Assembly: GCF_001457415.1 (NCBI RefSeq)
Contig: NZ_LN881724.1
Coordinates: forward strand, 1,488,001 to 1,552,000
Reading direction: 5' to 3'
DNA: 64,000 nucleotides
Source of the DNA: Gorillibacterium timonense
GTDB taxonomy: Bacteria > Bacillota > Bacilli > Paenibacillales > NBRC-103111
Of this stretch, positions 51,860 through 60,985 are shown one piece after another (positions within the stretch are counted from its first letter, which is position 1; each line of letters begins with the position of its first letter). The translations under genes were made by a program, and so were the position numbers. The notes beneath the pieces are model-generated. The model worked only from the letters and a program-made list of their open reading frames with translations, ran no database searches and was not told where the DNA came from.

Positions 51860-52921
51860 ATGAATGGACCTACCGAGGAAAACCAAATCGCTTCACAAGA
51901 GCATCCGCAGGCAATCGTACAGACGGAGGCGCTTGACCAGCCGAACGCGGAAAGAGGGCAGGGAGCGGAGACCTCTGAGCTCAATGAGCCTGTAGGGGCC
52001 GCTGAGCTTGAGGGGTCAGAAAAAGCCACTGAGGGCGAAGGGCTTGAAAAGCCGCTTGAGGCTGCTGAGGTCGACGAATTCGGCGAGCCAGTAAAACTCG
52101 CCGAAGGCGATCCTGCTGCCGACGCGCATCCTTCCGCCAAGGTGACGTTCAAGCTCGAGGCCTTCGAGGGTCCGCTTGATCTCCTGCTGCATCTGATCGA
52201 CAAGAACGAAGTCGACATCTACGATATTCCGATCAAGACGATTACCGATCAGTACATGGAGTACCTTGATCTGTTCCAGGAGCTGGAGCTCGATATCACG
52301 AGCGAGTTCCTGGTCATGGCCGCAACCCTCTTGTCGATCAAGAGCAAGATGCTTCTGCCGAAGCCGCCCGTCATCGAGATGGATTGGGAGGACGGCATGG
52401 AGGATCCGGATTTGGACCCGCGTGCGGAATTGGTTCGACAGCTGATGGAGTACAAAAAGTACAAGGAGATTGCCGATCAACTGCGGGAGATGGAAGAGGA
52501 GCGCAGCCATATCTTCACCCGCGAACCGGCGGACTTGACTCCCTATGTGGTGACCGTAAAGGAGAATCCGGTAGAAGGCTTGCTTCCGGCGGATCTCCTG
52601 CTCGCCTTTCGGCGGGCGCTCCGAAAGATGGCGAGCCGGAATTCTGTCGCGCGCATTCGCCGGGACGAAATCTCGGTGAAGGAACGGATTCGCCAAGTCA
52701 TGCGCCAGCTGAAACGCGAAGGCGGCCGCGTTTTGTTCTCCCGTCTGCTGGAAGACGGTTTTTCCCGGGAGGAAGTCGTGACGACGTTCCTCGTCCTTCT
52801 GGAGCTGATGAAGATGAAGCGGATCGTCTGCTTTCAGCACCGCTTGTTTGATGACATAGTAATTGAAGCCAGAGAGGATGGAAGTGCGGTTGTCCCTGAA
52901 TCCGATGTTACCGATTATTGA
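51860..52921 (+). CDS. scpA: Segregation and condensation protein A with long acidic N-terminal extension
   Basis: 353 residues, about 100 more than usual. Kleisin subunit of SMC-ScpAB condensin. The core starts near residue 94 (VTFKLEAFEGPLDLLLHLIDKNEVDIYD) and includes EFLVMAATLLSIKSKMLLP and the C-terminal winged helix VRLFSRLLEDGFSREEVVTTFLALLELMKM-like sequence. Residues 1-93 are rich in Glu, Ala and Gly and predicted disordered. GGAGA precedes ATG 51860; no ribosome binding site is seen near residue 94, so the extension seems genuine. Confidence 0.88.
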   Translation: MNGPTEENQIASQEHPQAIVQTEALDQPNAERGQGAETSELNEPVGAAELEGSEKATEGEGLEKPLEAAEVDEFGEPVKLAEGDPAADAHPSAKVTFKLEAFEGPLDLLLHLIDKNEVDIYDIPIKTITDQYMEYLDLFQELELDITSEFLVMAATLLSIKSKMLLPKPPVIEMDWEDGMEDPDLDPRAELVRQLMEYKKYKEIADQLREMEEERSHIFTREPADLTPYVVTVKENPVEGLLPADLLLAFRRALRKMASRNSVARIRRDEISVKERIRQVMRQLKREGGRVLFSRLLEDGFSREEVVTTFLVLLELMKMKRIVCFQHRLFDDIVIEAREDGSAVVPESDVTDY

Positions 52922-53588
52922 AGGCCTGCTGTTCGCAGCAGGCGATGAAGGCCTTGATGCCAGGCAGCTTGCGGAAGTGCTGGAGATCAGCGCAGCCGCT
53001 TCGCGAGAGCTGGTGGAGAGCCTTCGCCACAATCTGCGAGAAACCGGCAGAGGGGTTCAGATCGTGGAACTCGCCGGCTCCTTCCAGATGACGACAGTGG
53101 CCGAGCATGCTCCCTATTTCGAGAAGCTGGCCGAATCACCATCCCGTTCTTCTCTGTCTCAAGCCTCTCTTGAAACGCTGTCGATCGTCGCCTACCGCCA
53201 GCCGATCACGCGGGTGGAGATCGAGGAGATACGCGGCGTGAAATGCGATCGGGCACTGCAAACCCTTGTAGCCAAGGAACTCATCGAGGAGACGGGGCGC
53301 GCGGAAGCGGTAGGCCGGCCCATCCTGTATGGAACCACCAAACCATTTCTCGATTATTTCGGCTTATCCAGCTTGGATGACCTGCCGGATTCGTCGATCA
53401 TCGAACAGTCGCTTAGCTTGGAGGAGGAGGATCGGCTTCTCTTCGATCGGGCCGAAGCCAAACAGATCACATTTGAAGATTTGGCCGCTGCTCCCAAGCC
53501 TGACGATTTTGCACAGGAGTTTGAAGCCTTGGAAGAGTCCTTTCTCGCACTCGATCAGGAGCCGCTCTCGAAGCTTGACGAAGAGTAA
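52878..53588 (+). CDS. scpB: Segregation and condensation protein B
   Basis: 236 residues. Winged-helix partner of ScpA: IIEGLLFAAGDEGLDARQLAEVL, SQASLETLSIVAYRQPITRVEIEEIRGVK, GRPILYGTTKPFLDYFGL. The C-terminus (about 180-236) is acidic. The start is ambiguous: ATG 52878 or TTG 52890, both inside the end of scpA, with AGAGAGG and GGAAG as weak sites. Overlap with scpA by about 40 bases indicates translational coupling. Confidence 0.88.
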   Translation: MEVRLSLNPMLPIIEGLLFAAGDEGLDARQLAEVLEISAAASRELVESLRHNLRETGRGVQIVELAGSFQMTTVAEHAPYFEKLAESPSRSSLSQASLETLSIVAYRQPITRVEIEEIRGVKCDRALQTLVAKELIEETGRAEAVGRPILYGTTKPFLDYFGLSSLDDLPDSSIIEQSLSLEEEDRLLFDRAEAKQITFEDLAAAPKPDDFAQEFEALEESFLALDQEPLSKLDEE

Positions 53589-53707
53589 GCTCCGGTTGTG
53601 CATTTTTTCCAAAAGAGGGTGCATACTAACCCGTGTTCTCCGGCTTATGCTTGGAGAGTGCGGGTTATTTGCGTGCGAGACTGTTTCGATCGGAAAGGGG
53701 CTCTTCC

Positions 53708-54409
53708 ATGGGTTGGCTCATCGCTCTGCTGCTGCTCCTCCTGTTTCTCCTTCTTCTTGCGGCTGTGCTGACGAGTCAGATCCGCATCGAATTCCGGTTC
53801 CGAAGAGTGCATGATGACGACCGGCTGGAGGTCGATGTGAAAGCACTCTTTGGCTTCGTCCATTACCGCTATGAAGTTCCCTCAATCGATTATCGCGGTA
53901 TCCTCACAGGCTTTCGTTTCTTCGGCAAAGAGAAAGGGATTGCCAAACCGGAGACCCAAGCCGATGCGGCCGTTGAAGATTTGAACAAGCAGGATGTGGA
54001 GTGGGGAAAAGCTGTCTTTAAGACCTTTCAAGAGAATTTCCGCGATTATAACGGCTGGCTATCGGATATGATGGCGAATATCACCTGTACCGGCTTCCGT
54101 TGGTCCTCCAGCGTCGGCGTAGGCAGTCCGGCGAACACGGCGGTGCTTGTCGGTGCTGGTTGGGGGCTGAAGTCGTTTCTGCTCGGAAGATTGACCGATA
54201 AGCTTGCGTTTAAGAGCAGGCCGATTCTACTGGTGACGCCTTGTTACAACCGATCGTCCTTCTCGACGGATCTCGAAATGAGGCTGCAAATGAGAGCGGG
54301 AGCTCTTGCCGCTTCCGGGTGGAAGCTGCTGCGCCGAATGGGCGGCCTGGGTCATACGAGACAGGTTCTGATGGGGATCAGGCGTACGCTGCAAGCAAGA
54401 CCTTCCTAA
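53708..54409 (+). CDS. DUF2953 family membrane-associated protein (YtfI-like)
   Basis: 233 residues with an N-terminal membrane helix (about 3-22, mostly leucine) and a cytoplasmic or extracytoplasmic beta-rich domain. WSSSVGVGSPANTAVLVGAGWGLKS and the CYN...F motif near the end (LVTPCYNRSSFSTD) mark DUF2953. ATG 53708 follows AAAGGGG. In Bacillus this gene precedes ytfJ (gerW); here fabV stands between. Confidence 0.75.
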   Translation: MGWLIALLLLLLFLLLLAAVLTSQIRIEFRFRRVHDDDRLEVDVKALFGFVHYRYEVPSIDYRGILTGFRFFGKEKGIAKPETQADAAVEDLNKQDVEWGKAVFKTFQENFRDYNGWLSDMMANITCTGFRWSSSVGVGSPANTAVLVGAGWGLKSFLLGRLTDKLAFKSRPILLVTPCYNRSSFSTDLEMRLQMRAGALAASGWKLLRRMGGLGHTRQVLMGIRRTLQARPS

Positions 54410-54410
54410 T

Positions 54411-54461
54411 AAAAAGTGGAAACCCGGAACGGCATGCCGCCTGGGTTTCCACTTTTTCCGT
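54411..54461. terminator. Bidirectional terminator after the DUF2953 gene
   Basis: AAAAAGTGGAAACCC (54411-54425) pairs with GGGTTTCCACTTTTT (54443-54457), usable from both strands (fabV ends opposite). Confidence 0.85.
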
Positions 54462-54526
54462 AATATCGAAGGGGGTAAGCGCGATCAACCTGTTGTGGCA
54501 GCCGGAATCTGATCCGGCTGAGTCTC

Positions 54527-55714
54527 TCAGGATCGGGTTAGCGGGACATTCGGTTCGACTTCAACCGCATAATCGAGATCCGGAACCCCGAAGCCAAACA
54601 GGTGAAGGAAGTCATTACGATAGCCTTCGAGATCGGCGAGCTCGCCTAGATTGTCGGCATCGACCTTTTCCCAAAGTGCAGCGACCTCGCTCTGAACGTC
54701 TTCCCGCATCTCCCAATCGTCGATGCGGATGCGCCCGGTTTCATCCACGGGGGTATCCGTTGCGTACAGTCGGTCGGCATAGAGACGGTACATCTGCTCG
54801 ATGGTTCCTTCGTGAAGTCCCTTTTCTTTCATCACCTTGAAGAGCAGGGAGATGTAGAGGGGGACGATGGGAATGGCCGAGCTGGATTGGGTGACAAGCG
54901 CTTTGTTTACCGAAACGAACGCACTGCCGCTGATCTTGCCGCGGAGGAGATCGTTCAATTGATGGGCCTTTGCCTCAAGATCGTCCTTGGATCTTCCGAT
55001 CGTGCCTTCCCGGTAAATCGGGTATGTGATCTGCGGACCGATGTAGGAATAGGCAACGGTTTTGGCGCCTTCCGCAAGCACTCCGGCTTCCAGAAGATCC
55101 TCGATCCAGAACTGCCAGTCCTCTCCGCCCATAACGGCGATGGTTTGCCGGATTTCATCCTCCGTCGCTGGAGCGACGGACACCGTGGAGACCGCTCCGG
55201 TCATAAAATTGACCGTCTTGTTCTCATAGTCGCCGCCGATCGGCTTGATGACCGAAGTAAACGCTTCTCCCGTCTTCGGATGGGTACGGCGGGGAGAGGC
55301 GAGGCTGTACACGACGAGATCGACTTGGCCGAGCTTCTCTTTAATCAAGGCGATCGTCTCCTGCTTGATCTCATCGGAGAAGGCGTTGCCGTTGATGCTT
55401 TCGGCAACAAGCCCTTCCGCTCGTGCGGCAGCTTCAAGTGCGGCCGTATTGTACCAGCCGGCGGAAGCGGTGCGGTCCTTCTCGGCCGGGCGCTCGAAGA
55501 AGACGCCGAGGGTGTCGGCGCCGAATCCGAAAGCGGCTGCGATCCGGCTGGCAAGGCCGAAGCCGGTGGATGCTCCGATGACGAGGACCCGTTTCGGTCC
55601 GTTCAGCTTCGGTTGTTCTTTTATGTACCGGATTTGCTCGCCTACCTGCCGGGCGCAGCCTTCCGGATGTGCGTTGGTGCAGATAAACCCGCGAATTTTC
55701 GGTTGAATGATCAT
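54527..55714 (-). CDS. fabV: Enoyl-ACP reductase FabV (trans-2-enoyl-CoA reductase family)
   Basis: 395 residues. NADH-dependent enoyl-ACP reductase of the FabV/TER type. Rossmann motif VLVIGASTGFGLASRIAAAFG; the Tyr-X8-Lys signature is seen as YREGTIGRSK; the start MIIQPKIRGFICTNAHPEGC is typical. AAAGGAG lies seven bases before the ATG. It is inserted on the opposite strand between the DUF2953 gene and gerW. FabV is resistant to triclosan and is best known in Gram-negatives, so acquisition by transfer is possible; base composition is similar to neighbours. Confidence 0.92.
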   Translation of the reverse strand: MIIQPKIRGFICTNAHPEGCARQVGEQIRYIKEQPKLNGPKRVLVIGASTGFGLASRIAAAFGFGADTLGVFFERPAEKDRTASAGWYNTAALEAAARAEGLVAESINGNAFSDEIKQETIALIKEKLGQVDLVVYSLASPRRTHPKTGEAFTSVIKPIGGDYENKTVNFMTGAVSTVSVAPATEDEIRQTIAVMGGEDWQFWIEDLLEAGVLAEGAKTVAYSYIGPQITYPIYREGTIGRSKDDLEAKAHQLNDLLRGKISGSAFVSVNKALVTQSSSAIPIVPLYISLLFKVMKEKGLHEGTIEQMYRLYADRLYATDTPVDETGRIRIDDWEMREDVQSEVAALWEKVDADNLGELADLEGYRNDFLHLFGFGVPDLDYAVEVEPNVPLTRS

Positions 55715-55991
55715 CGGTATGCTCCTTTATCGGGGATTGAAAATGGGGGATCGCCGAAACGCTGTTCGTACGAACTCCGGCTTCCTGTTATTGCGTGGTA
55801 TCAGTATACCATGTCCTGCTGCGTTTTGCCGCTCAGCGGTCACGGTGAGCGGACAATCGGCAAAAAAATCATCTTGTGTTGCCACCATACCGCGATCCCA
55901 CTCTAGCGCGAGTACACATACTGACCACCTGATTGGAACACACTACAGAAAGCATAAATCATTGAATCCGAATCAAGGAGGAGGTACTACC

Positions 55992-56654
55992 ATGTCCGAC
56001 CATCCCATTCAAGGTCTCATGAAGACCGCCATGGAACAGATTACGGAAATGGTCAATGTCAACACCATTGTCGGCGATGCCATTGAAACCGGCGACGGCG
56101 ATGTGATCATGCCGATTTCGCGCGTAAACTTCGGTTTCGCGGCAGGCGGCAGCGATTTTAACACGGAGAAGAGCAAGGAAGTAGGCGAGGAAGCGAAGCA
56201 TGCTTCCGTTCAGCTCCCATTTGGCGGCGGCAGCGGCGGCGGGGTATCGATTACCCCGATCGCCTTCCTTGTCGTCGGAAAGCAGGGAGTTCGCGTCGTT
56301 CCGTTGGACAACCAAACGCATATCGTCGAACGGCTGATTGATTCCGCTCCGCATGTGGTAGACCGCATTCAGGGGATGCTGCAAAGCTTTGGAGCAACCA
56401 ACCGGACAGCAAGTGTAGGCGTAAAGGGCCAAGCCTATTCGACCGGGGCACCGGGAAGCGGATCGGCTGCTCCTGCGCCCGGCGGCTATACCGGAAATAA
56501 TACCGGCGGCGGTTCATTCGGCGGTTATTCGGGAATGGGCAGCACGGGCAGCGGCTTTACGAACGCGGCCGAAGTTTACCCGATCGCCGCAACCGATAAT
56601 CCGGTCTCCGCTGCTGGGGCAGCCAGCACCGTATCCGGTATCGATACTAACTGA
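55992..56654 (+). CDS. gerW: GerW family sporulation protein (YtfJ-like)
   Basis: 220 residues. Residues 1-140 are the conserved GerW domain (MKTAMEQITEMVNVNTIVGDAIETGDGDVIMPISRVNFGFAAGG, VSITPIAFLVVG, PLDNQTHIVERLIDSAPHVVD), linked to spore germination in Bacillus. Residues about 150-220 are an unusually long Gly/Ser/Pro/Ala tail. GAGGAGG lies seven bases before the ATG. A terminator follows at about 56729. Confidence 0.85.
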   Translation: MSDHPIQGLMKTAMEQITEMVNVNTIVGDAIETGDGDVIMPISRVNFGFAAGGSDFNTEKSKEVGEEAKHASVQLPFGGGSGGGVSITPIAFLVVGKQGVRVVPLDNQTHIVERLIDSAPHVVDRIQGMLQSFGATNRTASVGVKGQAYSTGAPGSGSAAPAPGGYTGNNTGGGSFGGYSGMGSTGSGFTNAAEVYPIAATDNPVSAAGAASTVSGIDTN

Positions 56655-56728
56655 TCATCCTGCAGAGTGAAGTACGAAGTCCTCTCTGGCAACAAGCAAG
56701 CCGAAGCCGTTCTCGCGCGGAATAATCC

Positions 56729-56750
56729 GCCGTGAGACGGCTTTTCTCTT
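56729..56750 (+). terminator. Terminator after gerW
   Basis: Short stem GCCGT (56729-56733)/ACGGC (56737-56741) with GAG loop, then TTTTCTCTT. Confidence 0.5.
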
Positions 56751-56842
56751 GCTATCGGGGATCGAATCTAATGCGGACATGTTCCTGCCGATCCAGGCAT
56801 ATACATGGGTAGAAACAGACCCATTGAACCGGGAGTGAGACC

Positions 56843-58096
56843 ATGACTCGTGTGGTGCTATGTTTGGCTGCGTTCCTTCTCCTGTTCCTGCCCGCATCCC
56901 ACCTTGAAGCCTCGGGGGACGAGCCTGGATCGGCCGTGCGTCCTGCAACAGCGGACCCGTCAAAAGCTTCACCAAGTAAGAAAACGGTCGAGACAAATGC
57001 GGAAGCGGCTGCCTTGGTCGATGTCGCTTCCGGCCGGATTCTCTTCAGTAAGCAGGGAGAGAAGCGGATGCGGATCGCCAGCACGACCAAGATCATGACC
57101 GCGATAATTGCCATTGAGTACGGTCATTTGTCGGACAAGGTTACCGTGAGCAAGAATGCGTTCGGCAAGGAAGGCTCCTCGATCTATTTGAAGCTTGGAG
57201 AAGAGATGAGCTTGAACGACCTGCTGTACGGGCTCATGCTCCGCTCCGGCAACGATGCCGCAACCGCAATCTCGGAGCATGTGGGAGGGTCTCAGGATGG
57301 CTTTGTTTACCTGATGAACCGAAAAGCGGAAGAGCTCGGCATGTCCGGCTCACATTTCGCGAATCCGAGCGGGCTCGATGCTAATGACCATTATTCCACC
57401 GCCAATGATATGGTGCGGCTCGCAGCTTACGCCCTCAAGAATTCAACCTTTCGCGAGATCGTGAAGACGAAATCCAAGCGGGTCTCGCGCGAGGATGAAC
57501 CGTGGGATACCGTCTGGACCAATAAGAACAAGATGCTGACGCTTTACCCGGGCTCGGATGGCGTGAAGACCGGGTTTACCCAGCTGTCTCGCCGCTGCTT
57601 GGTCTCCTCTGCCACCCGAAACGGGCAGCAGCTCGCGGCGGTCACCTTGAACGATGGAAGCGACTGGGCCGATCACAGTCGGATGCTGGACTATGGCTTT
57701 CAGAATTACCCGCAGCAGACAATCGTCAAGAAAGGGGAATCGCTTGGCGGCCTATTTGTCGCGGCCGAAGCTTTCACCTATCCTTTGACCGAGGAAGAGC
57801 TTGATGCCGTTCAAAGAAAAGTGATCGCAGCCGATCCGAAGAGTGCGGATTACCGCCTGGGAGAACGGGGGAATCTGCTTCTGCTCTTGAACGGCGAAAC
57901 AATCGGCAAGGTGCGAATTACGGTACAAGCGAAAACGGACGGCGGCAAGGGGGCAGCGAGTGGCAGTATCTCAAGCTTACAGCTCGGAGGAGCGGGTCTT
58001 TCGAATTCCGTGAAGAAAGAAGATTGGATTCACAAATGGACCCTAGCCTTCCGGCAGGTTTGGAGCGGGCTCATCCCCGGAGAGAAGAGGGGGTAG
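56843..58096 (+). CDS. dacB: D-alanyl-D-alanine carboxypeptidase DacB
   Basis: 417 residues, signal peptide about 1-23. Active-site Ser in ASTTKIMT, SGN in RSGNDAATA, KTG in DGVKTGFTQ. The DacB (spore cortex, PBP5*) assignment rests on the neighbours spmA-spmB, which follow in the same order in Bacillus; the protein controls cortex cross-linking. ATG follows GGGAGTGAGACC. Four bases separate it from spmA. Confidence 0.9.
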   Translation: MTRVVLCLAAFLLLFLPASHLEASGDEPGSAVRPATADPSKASPSKKTVETNAEAAALVDVASGRILFSKQGEKRMRIASTTKIMTAIIAIEYGHLSDKVTVSKNAFGKEGSSIYLKLGEEMSLNDLLYGLMLRSGNDAATAISEHVGGSQDGFVYLMNRKAEELGMSGSHFANPSGLDANDHYSTANDMVRLAAYALKNSTFREIVKTKSKRVSREDEPWDTVWTNKNKMLTLYPGSDGVKTGFTQLSRRCLVSSATRNGQQLAAVTLNDGSDWADHSRMLDYGFQNYPQQTIVKKGESLGGLFVAAEAFTYPLTEEELDAVQRKVIAADPKSADYRLGERGNLLLLLNGETIGKVRITVQAKTDGGKGAASGSISSLQLGGAGLSNSVKKEDWIHKWTLAFRQVWSGLIPGEKRG

Positions 58097-58100
58097 AACG

Positions 58101-58703
58101 ATGGTCAACTACATCTGGCTGTTCTTTCTTGTCGTCGGTTTCGTCGTCGCCGCAGTTCAGGGCAATATCGATGTGGTGACCAAGGCTGTATTTGAAGGCG
58201 CCGAGAACGGGGTAACGGTCTCTCTCGGCTTGATCAGCATCCTGACGTTTTGGATGGGGATGATGCGAATTGCCGAAGACGGTGGTTTGATTCAAGCGTT
58301 GTCCAAGCTTCTGAGGCCCGTCGTTCGCTTTCTCTTTCCGAGCGTACCGATCAATCACCCGGCAGCGGGGTACATCATGTCCAACATGAGCGCGAATTTG
58401 CTCGGTCTTGGCAATGCGGCTACCCCGATGGGCATCAAGGCTATGCAGGAGCTGCAGAAGCTCAATCCCGATAAGGATAGGGCCAGTCCCGCGATGAGCA
58501 CGCTGCTCGCCTTGAACACGGCCAGCATCACCTTGATCCCGACGACCCTCATCGCCATCCGGATGAATCTGCATTCGGGCAATCCCGCCGAGATCATCGG
58601 GACGACCCTGCTCGCCACGGCCGTTTCGACTCTCGCTGCCATCGTTGTGGATCGCTGGTATCGAAAGCGTGAAGGTCCCATGCCGCCAACAGGAGGAGGG
58701 TAA
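58101..58703 (+). CDS. spmA: Spore maturation protein A
   Basis: 200 residues, polytopic, nucleoside-recognition (Gate) domain. Motifs: FWMGMMRIAEDGGLI, NMSANLLGLGNAATPMGIKAM, LNTASITLIPTTLIAIR. Needed with SpmB for spore core dehydration in Bacillus. Start four bases after dacB; overlap none. Confidence 0.92.
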   Translation: MVNYIWLFFLVVGFVVAAVQGNIDVVTKAVFEGAENGVTVSLGLISILTFWMGMMRIAEDGGLIQALSKLLRPVVRFLFPSVPINHPAAGYIMSNMSANLLGLGNAATPMGIKAMQELQKLNPDKDRASPAMSTLLALNTASITLIPTTLIAIRMNLHSGNPAEIIGTTLLATAVSTLAAIVVDRWYRKREGPMPPTGGG

Positions 58704-58706
58704 GCC

Positions 58707-59240
58707 ATGTTCGCCGTCGTATCCGCCATCTCCGCTTGGGCGATTCCTGTCCTGCTGGTCTTCATCCCCCTATATTCTGCATACCGCAAGGTTCCGGTCT
58801 ATGAATCGTTTGTGGATGGAGCCAAGGACGGCTTTCAGACCGCGGTATCCATTATTCCTTCCTTGGTCGGCATGATGGTGGCCATCAACGTATTCCGCAT
58901 GTCAGGAGCGATGGATCTATTCGTGAATGCCCTGAAGCCGATCCTGAACTGGGCGGGTATACCGGGAGAAGTATTGCCTCTCGCCATTCTGCGGCCGATC
59001 ACAGGAGCGGGATCGCTTGCGTTTACCACCGATCTGATGAAGCATTTCGGTCCGGATTCTCTCATTGGCCGAATCGCTTCCACTGTTCAGGGCAGCACGG
59101 ACACGACTCTCTATGTGATCACGGTTTACTTCGGAGCGGTTGGCATCCGCAAGGCCGGCTATGCTCTTAAGGTGGGACTCATCAGCGATGCGGTCGGCTT
59201 CATCGCTTCTGTAGCGGTCTGTTACCTGGTGTTCGGCTAA
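58707..59240 (+). CDS. spmB: Spore maturation protein B
   Basis: 177 residues, four to five hydrophobic segments, VYESFVDGAKDGFQTAVSIIPSLVGMMVAI and LRPITGAGSLAFTTD are family motifs, followed by STVQGSTDTTLYVITVYFGAVGIRK. Ribosome binding site GGAGGAGGGT overlaps the end of spmA. A terminator follows. Confidence 0.92.
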   Translation: MFAVVSAISAWAIPVLLVFIPLYSAYRKVPVYESFVDGAKDGFQTAVSIIPSLVGMMVAINVFRMSGAMDLFVNALKPILNWAGIPGEVLPLAILRPITGAGSLAFTTDLMKHFGPDSLIGRIASTVQGSTDTTLYVITVYFGAVGIRKAGYALKVGLISDAVGFIASVAVCYLVFG

Positions 59241-59276
59241 AATCTGCGTGAAACCGACTTTTTTCCATCCGATCGT

Positions 59277-59309
59277 CAGGGTTTCCTTAGGGAAGCCCTG
59301 TTTTGCTTG
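59277..59309 (+). terminator. Terminator after spmB
   Basis: CAGGGTTTCC (59277-59286) pairs with GGAAGCCCTG (59291-59300), loop TTAG, then TTTTGCTT. Confidence 0.8.
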
Positions 59310-59357
59310 TGATTTTGGTCCTAACTGGGTATGATTACGAATGAGGTGAACCGACAA

Positions 59358-60134
59358 ATGGAACGTTTGCAAAAGGTGCTGGCTCAGGCTGGCATCGCTT
59401 CACGGCGAAAATGCGAAGAAATTATCAGCTCCGGCCGGGTTCAAGTGAATGGAACGGTAGTCAAGGAGCTTGGGGTTAAAGTGGATCCGAAGGCGGATGT
59501 CATCCTGGTTGACGGCAAGCCGATCAAAAATGAGCAAACGCTTTACTTGCTTCTGCACAAACCGAAGGGTGTTATTACGAGCGCTAAGGATACCAAGGGA
59601 CGAAAGGTTGTGAGCGACTATCTTCCCGGGATCAAGGAACGCGTCTATCCGGTCGGGCGGCTTGATTATGACACAGAGGGGCTGCTCATCCTGACCAATG
59701 ACGGCGAGTTCGCTTACCTGATGACCCATCCCCGTCATCATGTGCCTCGGACCTATCGGGCAACGGTCGAGGGCACGCCGCACGGCAGTGTCTTGGAAAA
59801 GCTGGCCAAAGGAATCAAGCTGGAGGACGGGATGACGGCGCCCGCCATCGTCGATTATCATGACGTTAATCCAGAGAAGAAGGAGACCGTCATCTCCATC
59901 ACGATCTTTGAAGGACGCAACCGGCAGGTCCGGCGGATGTTCGAGGCGGTTCATTATCCGGTCATCCGGCTGAAACGGGTTCAATTTGGCCCACTTCATC
60001 TGGGAACCTTGGCTCGCGGTAAGTTCCGCCACCTGACCCCGCAAGAAGTTGAGGAGCTGCGCAAAGCAGCGCTGGAAGCGGAAAGTCCGGCAGCTGCAGC
60101 AGACGAGTCACAATCCGTTCAAAAAAAGAATTAA
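59358..60134 (+). CDS. rluB: 23S rRNA pseudouridine synthase RluB-type
   Basis: 258 residues. An S4 RNA-binding domain (about 1-65, RLQKVLAQAGIASRRKCEEIISSGRV) precedes the synthase domain with the catalytic aspartate in GRLDYDTEGLLILTNDGE and VTIFEGRNRQVRRMFEAV. RluB modifies 23S helix 80/89 region by family analogy. ATG 59358 is nine bases after GAGGTGA. A 30-residue Ala-rich tail is present. Confidence 0.88.
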   Translation: MERLQKVLAQAGIASRRKCEEIISSGRVQVNGTVVKELGVKVDPKADVILVDGKPIKNEQTLYLLLHKPKGVITSAKDTKGRKVVSDYLPGIKERVYPVGRLDYDTEGLLILTNDGEFAYLMTHPRHHVPRTYRATVEGTPHGSVLEKLAKGIKLEDGMTAPAIVDYHDVNPEKKETVISITIFEGRNRQVRRMFEAVHYPVIRLKRVQFGPLHLGTLARGKFRHLTPQEVEELRKAALEAESPAAAADESQSVQKKN

Positions 60135-60159
60135 CGAAATCGCCAAAATTCGCTATAAT
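60131..60159 (+). promoter_or_regulatory. Promoter of resD-resE
   Basis: TTAACG (60131-60136) and TATAAT (60154-60159) are 17 bases apart, starting at the rluB stop. The leader of about 100 bases is uncharacterised. Confidence 0.6.
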
Positions 60160-60268
60160 GAGGGAATGATTTGAATATTCCGTGACAGCGAGCGGCGATG
60201 TCGGTCACGTCTCCTGTTTAACGGCCTGGATATACATTTCATCGGGAAGTTTTAGGAGGAGCTTTTTT

Positions 60269-60985
60269 ATGGCAGATAACATGGAAAGCATATTGGTCGT
60301 GGATGATGAGGAACGGATCCGCCGGCTCCTTCGCATGTACCTTGAGAAAGAAGGCTATGCCGTCGATGAAGCCGAGGACGGAGAGTCGGCTCTGCAGAAA
60401 GCGATCGATCACGATTACGACCTCATCCTGCTCGATCTGATGCTGCCGGGAATCGACGGTCTGGAAGTATGCGCCCGTCTGCGGCAGGTGAAGGCGACGC
60501 CGGTCATCATCTTGACAGCCAAAGGGGAAGAATCCAATCGGGTGCAGGGCTTTGAAGCCGGAACGGATGATTATGTGGTCAAGCCCTTCAGCCCGCGCGA
60601 GGTGATCTATCGCGTGAAGGCGATTCTGCGCCGCTCCTCGGCGACGGCTTATCTCTCCAAGGGGGCTAACTCGAGCAATAACATTGTATTCCCCCATCTG
60701 CTCATCGAGCATGACGCTCATCGCGTGACGGCGGGGGGACATGAAATTGCTCTGACTCCCAAGGAATACGAGCTGCTGCATTACCTTGCCGTTTCTCCGG
60801 ACAAGGTGTTTTCCCGGGAAGAGCTTCTGAAAGATGTCTGGAATTATGAATTTTTTGGTGATCTTCGAACGGTGGATACCCATGTCAAGAGACTGCGCGA
60901 AAAGCTGAACAAGGTTTCTCCGGATGCAGCCGCCATGATCACAACCGTCTGGGGAGTCGGATACAAGCTCGAGGTACCCAAATAA
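60269..60985 (+). CDS. resD: Response regulator ResD-like (OmpR family)
   Basis: 238 residues. Receiver domain with Asp12/Asp13 acidic pocket, Asp56 phosphoacceptor in LLDLMLPG, Lys in VVKPFSPRE; then a winged-helix DNA-binding domain (HEIALTPKEYELLHYLAVSPDKVFSREEL). ResD controls respiration and anaerobic genes in Bacillus. AGGAGG precedes ATG 60269. Overlaps resE (ATAATG; one-base overlap). Position after rluB supports ResD, though resABC is absent. Confidence 0.85.
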   Translation: MADNMESILVVDDEERIRRLLRMYLEKEGYAVDEAEDGESALQKAIDHDYDLILLDLMLPGIDGLEVCARLRQVKATPVIILTAKGEESNRVQGFEAGTDDYVVKPFSPREVIYRVKAILRRSSATAYLSKGANSSNNIVFPHLLIEHDAHRVTAGGHEIALTPKEYELLHYLAVSPDKVFSREELLKDVWNYEFFGDLRTVDTHVKRLREKLNKVSPDAAAMITTVWGVGYKLEVPK

